Translations under genes and position numbers: made by a program | In this document: positions 57,933-64,000 of the stretch, in pieces | Layout: each line of letters starts with the position of its first letter | Numbering within the stretch: position 1 is the first letter of the stretch | The notes under the pieces: generated by a model | The model's input: the letters and a program-made list of their open reading frames with translations, nothing else | Told to the model about the DNA's origin: nothing | The model's database searches: none | NCBI GenBank assembly: GCA_963971305.1 | Contig: OZ020306.1 | Span: 69,103,022-69,167,021, forward strand | Direction: 5' to 3' | Origin: Arcuatula senhousia | Lineage: Eukaryota > Mollusca > Bivalvia > Mytilida > Mytilidae | Length of the DNA: 64,000 nucleotides

Positions 57933-60589
57933 GTAACTAGCAAAACTATAAATTAATTTCTCTATGGAATAAGGGGAGTAGGGGATTATTATAAATATGT
58001 AATAAGGGGATTATTTTAACTATTGAAGTTAAGAATTTTTTTTTTTTTTAATTGGATGCAAGAGACTGGAAGGACTATGTGCCACCTCTTATATGCCACC
58101 AAAGAAGAAAGCTTTTTTTGTACCGACTTTTATAGAAGTGTATTTAAAACATGATAGTCGTGTAAGGGCTAAAAAGATCATAACGAGAAAAAAAAAGAAA
58201 CGAGAAATAAAAAAAAAACTTTTTCGCTTTATACTAAAATTCTAATTTATTTCTAACAGGATTTAAAGTTTTTCTTTATTATTTCATATTTTGTTATAAA
58301 TATATTTACCTTTTTCCTTGGATTTATCTGATTATATGTGCACGGTCTTGAATAAACGAAGCCTGCATAAAGCTCATCAAAGTATTTTTTTGTTAAAACA
58401 AGTATATTTGTTCGCGTATACGTTTGGTTAAAGGAAACTCATGCAGACTTTCTGTTGCTAGCTTGCAATTTATTAATTTTATTTGTTTTTTTTTCTTTGC
58501 ATTTTAACGAAGGAGTTAAAATGTATTATAAATGTATAACACCATCTATACTAATGGTCCAGAGAAACTACTAATATAAACCTATAAACTAGCACCGTTG
58601 AGTTTTTATAGATGACCGTCTAATAATAACTCCATGCTATGAACATTGTGAAATAAAGAATTGCTTTATTCCTGGAAAATGGTGGTCTCTAAGATGGAGA
58701 ATTGCAGCAGCACTACCTATTTCGATACTGCTCTTATTTTATGGGCATGCTTATCGTTAACATGCTGCATATATTTTAAATAGGTATCGAACATAAATTG
58801 TACAAGTATATGCACATCTTAATTGCTTATGTTAATGTTTTGAAAATAAAAGTACTAAATGCATTTTAAAATTTCAGTTGTACTATATATTTTATTAAGT
58901 AGAAAATAATACTAAATTGTTTTAGAATGTTTTTGCCAGTTTTAAGAAAAAAAAATAATAACATGACCTTTCTATGCATTATAAATTGTACATTCATGCA
59001 ACAATTTTGACTGGATTGTTAGATTTAAAATTTGGTTGTGTTCGAGCTCGTTAAAAAAATGAGTTTTTCAGTCCCATATCCAAAAGAGGGATGTTTCATT
59101 TCAGTTTGGTTTTTTTTGATTTTTATTTTATGTAAATTGCTAATATACGAATAACATACATGTACATTTACCATGTCATTTCACTGCCCATATTTTCATT
59201 TTATTTTATTTTAATGGAGGATTTTTACTTCAATTTTTATATATTTTATTATTAGCCACACAATTAAATTAATATTTAAATTTACCGTAGATTTTTTTAA
59301 CTGAAAATATATTATATAATTATTAAATTTGTTATATTTTTATTCTAGTAAATTATAAGTTCAAAATACAAATAGTAATGTATAAAAAATTGATGGAAGA
59401 AAATGGAAAAACGAAATATTCAGTTATATAAAATAGAATTCACTGACGCTAGCTTTAACCAAAAAAAAAAATTGTCATATCAGTCGTTTTATCATTCTTT
59501 GAAAAGTTCAATGTTCCCATTCATTATTTAGAATTTATCTCTTCTTTTTACCACAAACACTTGTACATAAGGAAATGTATCTTTTTTATCACTTTTTGAA
59601 AGCATAAAATAGAAAATGATTAAATTGGTCTATGCATGGACATCAGTTCATTATACAAAATTTAAGCACTTCATATTTTAATCTGTAGGATTTTAGAAAA
59701 ACCTACAGCTCTCAAAAAGGATTTAAGCCTCGAAAAGGCAAAAACAAAAAGGTTAGAAAGCCAATCAGCTAGAAGGCGTTCCGTTCTTATGGAAATCAAT
59801 TCCATATTGCATAAAGTGCATAAATATGGATTACAAGAATCGTTTATACGTGATGGAAGAGCAGATAATTCCCATAAAATCCGAGCTATCTTCTGATAAT
59901 CGATAGTAAAATTATACCCTTGGCGCTGAAAAAACGCGGGAAAACAAAGGGCCCGGCAGCCGCAAAACACGGTTTCGTGTAGCAAATTATAAAACATTTA
60001 ACGTTTAATCAATAAATAGACAAGACAAACACAGAAAGAATTAATAAAACATCAGAAATGCATTAAATTTGAGATTTTGTTGATAATAAACATCTATTTG
60101 ATTGTGTATCAAATTTATTTTAGATTATGATTTTATCTTTCGGACAACTGTACAATACGGTGAATTATCTATTTTTGAACAGTTTAAGAACGCCACGATA
60201 GATTAATATGTTTCCGTTTTTACAAATTATTATTATTTTTTTGTCAAAGAACTGAAAATTCAAAATTTCAAAACCAATAAAAAAGAATGCAAAATACAGA
60301 AATATATTAAAATCCACATTGGAATTATTTTTCAAATTATGAAATAAAACTGAATTAGAGAACGGCCAGTCTGATTATGAAAAAAAATGCATACCGGTAG
60401 TAGGAACTTGAAAAAAACACCGAATATTAGAATTTGGCTGTGCTGTTGTTGGTTTGTCAGTAATTTCAGTTTTTCAACCAGTGTTGCATGTTTAGCCTAA
60501 TACCAGTTACTCTTAATGATAAATATTTTAACTTTTTTTCAGTTTCATTGGTTATTTTCTTTCATTCATACAGTATAATTTTTTTCCAG
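57933..60589 (+). other. irx: Irx intron 1
   Basis: 2.66 kb, GTAACT to TTTTTCCAG. AT-rich except for a block near 59690-59995 described separately. Confidence 0.7.
59690..59995. promoter_or_regulatory. irx: Candidate cis-regulatory block in Irx intron 1
   Basis: A block of about 300 bp, clearly richer in G+C than its surroundings. It carries a 28-bp imperfect dyad CCATAT...ATATGG (59802-59829) with two direct TGCATAAA motifs inside (59808-59815 and 59817-59824). A cluster of three GATA cores (CTATC, TGATAA, CGATAG, 59886-59906) and a CCAAT lie nearby. A 108-codon minus frame across it has no recognisable domain and is probably a by-product of composition. Confidence 0.35.
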
Positions 60590-60787
60590 GTCATGCTTAC
60601 ATCAAAATCATCACATTCACCCACAACGCCACCTGGGTTGGAGCATGCTAGAACATTGATGCACGAATCTGGCATCCCACTCCTGCATTTATTACCCCGA
60701 ATGAACGGATTACCGGAAGCTATGTACAGTCAAGGACAATTGACCCCTAGTGGCCTCGGAGTCGAACCATCAGCTTTTTACCCAATG
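60590..60787 (+). CDS. irx: Iroquois homeobox protein, exon 2
   Basis: A 198-bp exon (66 codons, phase 0 at both ends) between TTTTTCCAG and GTAAGT. It encodes residues 21-86 of the assembled protein: VMLTSKSSHSPTTPPGLEHA, then a hydrophobic LLHLLPRMNGLPEAMYSQ segment and a Pro/Ser/Gly-rich end. The open frame continues upstream only into intron sequence. It forms part of the divergent N-terminal region of Iroquois proteins, which in the family is involved in transcriptional regulation and is not DNA-binding. Confidence 0.85.
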
Positions 60788-61776
60788 GTAAGTTTAAGGA
60801 AGGAATCAATTTTAAACTAGTTTAAGAAAGATCGCGAGAATAAGGCACATATACAACCTAATTCAGTTCCATGTATAGGGGATTTGCATAACCGAACTGA
60901 GAATAAACTACGATGCTTGGCCCGAGGTGGCATCGATGTTACTATTGTTTTGGTTTCTTATACTGAAAAGAGAAAAATTTAAATGTTAATCCCTAAATGT
61001 CCTTTCCTCACATATACATTTTGGATATTCTAGCCATCAATGAAGTGTTCGGTGTCTAATGGGCTGTAATTACTATAGGTTGCTGCAAGGTGACAAAACA
61101 GGGCTTCAATTCTCAACTTCAGTGTCTTTATTTCTTTTGCTGAAAAAAAATGATTTATGCGATTTTGTTAGTGTATAACAGTAAATACAGCATTTAGAAA
61201 ATTTGTTTTAGTATATAACTTTATATATCAAGAAAAACATACATTGTAACAGATTTCATTTTGTAATTGAAAACAGTTCTTTATTTAATCAAAGATAGTT
61301 TTTATTATTGTTGTCGAATATATTAAACTAGAAGTGTTCTTTGTATAGCCACGTGTTAATATCAACAAACAAACACAACCGGTATGCTGTTAATAATTAT
61401 TTTATTTCAAGTGATCTTAATTGTTCTTTGCGTTAAAGAACATTTTTCTATGAGATTGGTTAAATCTTTATTTAACTTCAAGATAAATCCGTTCAACATT
61501 TATGGATTCAAGTCGACATAGAATTAAAAAATCGGACGTCACTAGATTATTTTGAACCCATTTGCAATTTCATTTTTAGCAAAACCTTGAAAATTCTTAT
61601 GCAGTTTTTTAATTGTAATATTACGAAAAAATCATATACATGTACCTAGCATATTCGGGGTCTCAGAGACAAAAGCAGCTGCAAAAACAATGAATAAGAC
61701 TTCCTCTATATTTACTGTACACCTTCAGAAAGAAATGTTTATTAGCAGGGGATTTTAATGCTTCGCTTTATTTCAG
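60788..61776 (+). other. irx: Irx intron 2
   Basis: 989 bp, GTAAGT to TTATTTCAG. AT-rich, no other feature recognised. Confidence 0.75.
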
Positions 61777-61892
61777 GCCAGCCCACCCGGGCATCTCCCA
61801 GGAACACCAGAGCAATGGAAGGGCCTGCCCGGACAACCCCCTGTGATGTACCCGTTCGACCCTATGCTGGCAGTCCATCCATATGCATCTTT
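61777..61892 (+). CDS. irx: Iroquois homeobox protein, exon 3
   Basis: A 116-bp exon between TTATTTCAG and GTAAGT, phase 0 in and phase 2 out. It encodes residues 87-124 (ASPPGHLPGTPEQWKGLPGQ, then PPVMYPFDPMLAVHPYAS). The tyrosine/proline-rich YPFDPMLAVHPYAS-YGG lead-in before the homeodomain corresponds to the YPYEPALGQYPYDRYG-like motif preceding the homeodomain in other Iroquois proteins. Confidence 0.85.
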
Positions 61893-63127
61893 GTAAGTTA
61901 TAAGTTTTAATTAGGGAAAGCTCAGTTAAAATAAGAATTAAAACCAAAAAACAATGGAACTTACCGTATTGAAGAGGATTTGACTGAAATGGTCGCTAAA
62001 GACAGACATTATGGAAATATATGGAACACATTTTTCAAACGCCGTATAAAGGACTGATTGTTCCCCGAGGGAAGCCTGCTCGGGCATCAACACTTCTGTG
62101 TTGACAAACACGTCAAAGCTATAAATTTGTGCATTTGAATTTCATAATTGTCTTAACCCTAAGGTTCTGCCTACCCAAACCATAGGTTGATCTTAGTCAT
62201 TATTTGGTTTTCTTGTGAATAGTTTTGCTTTTATTGTTCAGTGCTCTTCATATTCTGGATAAAGTGTCTGTCTCTTTCTTTTTTTTTTGGCAGAGCGCCT
62301 CTTGTGAGTCTTGAATAAGGCGCGTCAGGCGTAGCAAAATTCTTTAATTTGAACTTTTTTGTGTTTTTTTTTAAAAGGTTTATGTGAAAAGCTTATTTTT
62401 TAATGATTACTCTATGTGTTTGTGTATTGAGTAAACCGTGACATATCGGCTACTTGTAAACATTCGCTTCGTCTATTTTCAATCCTTCTCGTTTTAGTCC
62501 CCTTTTTAATTCTCATGTAAGATGTTAAAAAAAAATCGTCCTTAGTTCTTCTCTGTACATAAGTTCTTTCTTCATTTTCAAGAAAAGATATGTATAAACA
62601 GTAGGACACCAACACGTTTTATTAATATATTTAATCAAGTGAACAAAAACAATAAACATTTCCGTCAACATAGAACATTTGTAGTATTAGTTTCTCTGTA
62701 TGGAGTCGTGACATTTTTCCGGCTACCGCCGTTAAGGTAATTTCATGGCGTATCAAGCCAAACAAAGAAAACTATTTGATTTATTATGTAGAGTAACAAC
62801 CTGTCGTATTATCTCCAAATGGGGATTTGTTGGTATTTTTCATTGTATATATTTTTCTGTATTTTATTCCAGTATAAACGTTAAATATGTTGATAATACA
62901 AAACATTATCATGATTTTTAATTATACATGTTATATATGTTGTCCTTTATTTGTTGTAAAAGACGCAATTAAGTGTTTCTTCTGAATTAAATCCTTTAAA
63001 ATGCTGTAAAATTTTTTTTTTTTGGTTTTACTTTCGTTTGCTGATTTTTATAGAGGAATCATCTGTTTTATTTTCCAGAAAAAAAGAAAGAAAAAATGTT
63101 AAATTTATATTATTTTTTTTTCAACAG
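61893..63127 (+). other. irx: Irx intron 3
   Basis: 1.24 kb, GTAAGT to TTTTCAACAG. Contains an inverted R1 fragment at 62085-62345. Confidence 0.75.
62085..62345 (-). repeat. Dispersed repeat R1, inverted copy in Irx intron 3
   Basis: ATTGTCTTAACCCTAAGGTT, AGAGCGCCTCTTGTGAGTCT and GGCGCGTCAGGCGTAGCAAA are the reverse complement of the 47.8-kb unit. The copy is diverged and lacks part of the CGAAACGCG block. Confidence 0.75.
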
Positions 63128-63420
63128 TTATGGCGGGCTCGATTTAAATAATGCAGCAAGACGAAAGAATGCAACACGAGAAACAACAAGTGCCTTAAAA
63201 GCCTGGCTTTACGAACACCGAAAGAACCCATATCCTACAAAAGGGGAAAAGATCATGTTGGCCATCATCACAAAAATGACACTTACTCAGGTTTCAACGT
63301 GGTTTGCAAACGCCAGACGGCGCCTGAAAAAAGAAAGTAAATCCTGGAATGGCAAGGACAGTGTTTTAGATGATAGTGATATCGAGGCAGATGGCGAAGA
63401 CGAGGCCAATCGAAAACGAG
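63128..63420 (+). CDS. irx: Iroquois homeobox protein, exon 4: TALE homeodomain and acidic tail
   Basis: A 293-bp exon between TTTTCAACAG and a GTCAGT donor, phase 2 in and phase 1 out. The assembled residues 126-222 contain a complete TALE homeodomain (about 134-196): [18 protein letters not shown] (helix 1), the three-residue loop extension PYP in [13 protein letters not shown], then [18 protein letters not shown] and [10 protein letters not shown] (helix 3). The residues WFANARRR put alanine at homeodomain position 50 and Asn at 51, the Iroquois signature that separates it from Meis/Pbx/TGIF. It is followed by the acidic [13 protein letters not shown] segment typical of Irx proteins. This is a nuclear DNA-binding transcription factor used in regional patterning in animals. 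The Iro box expected further downstream is outside the window. Confidence 0.97.
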
Positions 63421-64000
63421 GTCAGTATTCACTGCTGAACTTGACCGTTACTATAATTACTAACTAATAATATCTGTCCATAAAAGATAAGGATTGTTTT
63501 TAATTTCTACACGATAGCGCGATTTTATAGGATTTATTTGCATATTAATTAGGCACACGATAAGATTGAGGCGAGGATAAGGCAAAATAAGGACATTTAT
63601 TGTTTATATGATAATATCAGTGACAATTTGCTCACAACAAATTACTTTAATTGCTCTTAATAAGCCCACTAAGTGTTTATTACCAAGGAACAAGTTTTTA
63701 TACCATATTAACCCTGAAGGTACAAGCTATGAACATAAGCGGGAACAATTTAAAACAGGAAACATTATATTTTTAATTCGGAGAATCTTTATACCTTGAG
63801 ATATTTATACTTGACGCGAATAGATTTTAAATTTGTAATAAGACATAAATTCGCTACATGACTTTGCCATCCCAAGACGATGAGACGAGCAGTTCACACT
63901 TGAACGATGATTTTATCTCGAATATAAAGCCTTATTGTTAAAAATCCATCTTTAAACTATATTTCTTAAAGAAAACATACTTTGCTGCATTTTTAGTTGT
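63421..64000 (+). other. irx: Irx intron 4 (start)
   Basis: Begins with the donor GTCAGT. AT-rich to the window edge with no further exon recognised, so the rest of the gene lies to the right. Confidence 0.7.

Noticed and set aside
59671..59997. 108-codon minus-strand frame in Irx intron 1
   Set aside because: No domain or transcript features. The frame coincides with a GC-richer block better viewed as possible regulatory DNA.
62412..62615. 67-codon minus-strand frame in Irx intron 3
   Set aside because: Intronic, antisense, no domain. Probably chance.

Overview
The window looks like nuclear DNA of a bivalve mollusc, most probably a mussel (Mytilus-like). The reasons are AT-rich, intron-rich DNA with very little coding sequence, several dispersed repeat families of bivalve type (including a tandem-repeat element resembling bivalve 'pearl'/Helitron-associated elements), and an unmistakable Iroquois (Irx) TALE homeobox gene. 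The species call is an inference from pattern, not from a search.

Genes. Three protein-coding loci are supportable. (1) At the left edge, a plus-strand terminal exon (500-803) of an unrecognised protein, followed by a poly(A) signal. (2) On the minus strand, three exons that fit together in phase: signal peptide plus PAN/Apple domain (23525-23186), an EB/EGF-like cysteine module (3916-3740) and a second PAN/Apple domain (2042 to 1774 or 1782). If these are all the exons, they make a secreted protein of about 261 residues whose roughly 19 kb first intron is filled with transposable elements. (3) At the right edge, four plus-strand exons of an Iroquois gene (57873-63420), covering the N-terminus, the whole TALE homeodomain and the start of the acidic tail. 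The gene runs off the window.

Layout. 1-0.8 kb: intron and last exon of gene 1. 0.9-23.5 kb: gene 2, whose introns hold a 28-bp minisatellite, dispersed repeats, a pearl-like tandem element, a 1.1-kb near-perfect foldback with 8-bp target duplication, a tRNA-headed SINE, a TA-flanked element built of heptamers, a self-nested pair of long-TIR elements (13120-20677) and a dead LINE fragment. 23.5-57 kb: a gene desert with more repeats, including a second pearl-like element, a GACAG-rich inverted element, a 359-bp tandem array, MITEs and minisatellites. 57.2-64 kb: the Iroquois locus, with an upstream block and an intron-1 block that look like candidate regulatory DNA.

The main interest lies in the mobile-element architecture. 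Several non-autonomous elements can be delimited to the base by their target-site duplications, and two families have inserted into copies of themselves. No prokaryotic-style system, CRISPR array, rRNA gene or functional tRNA gene was seen.
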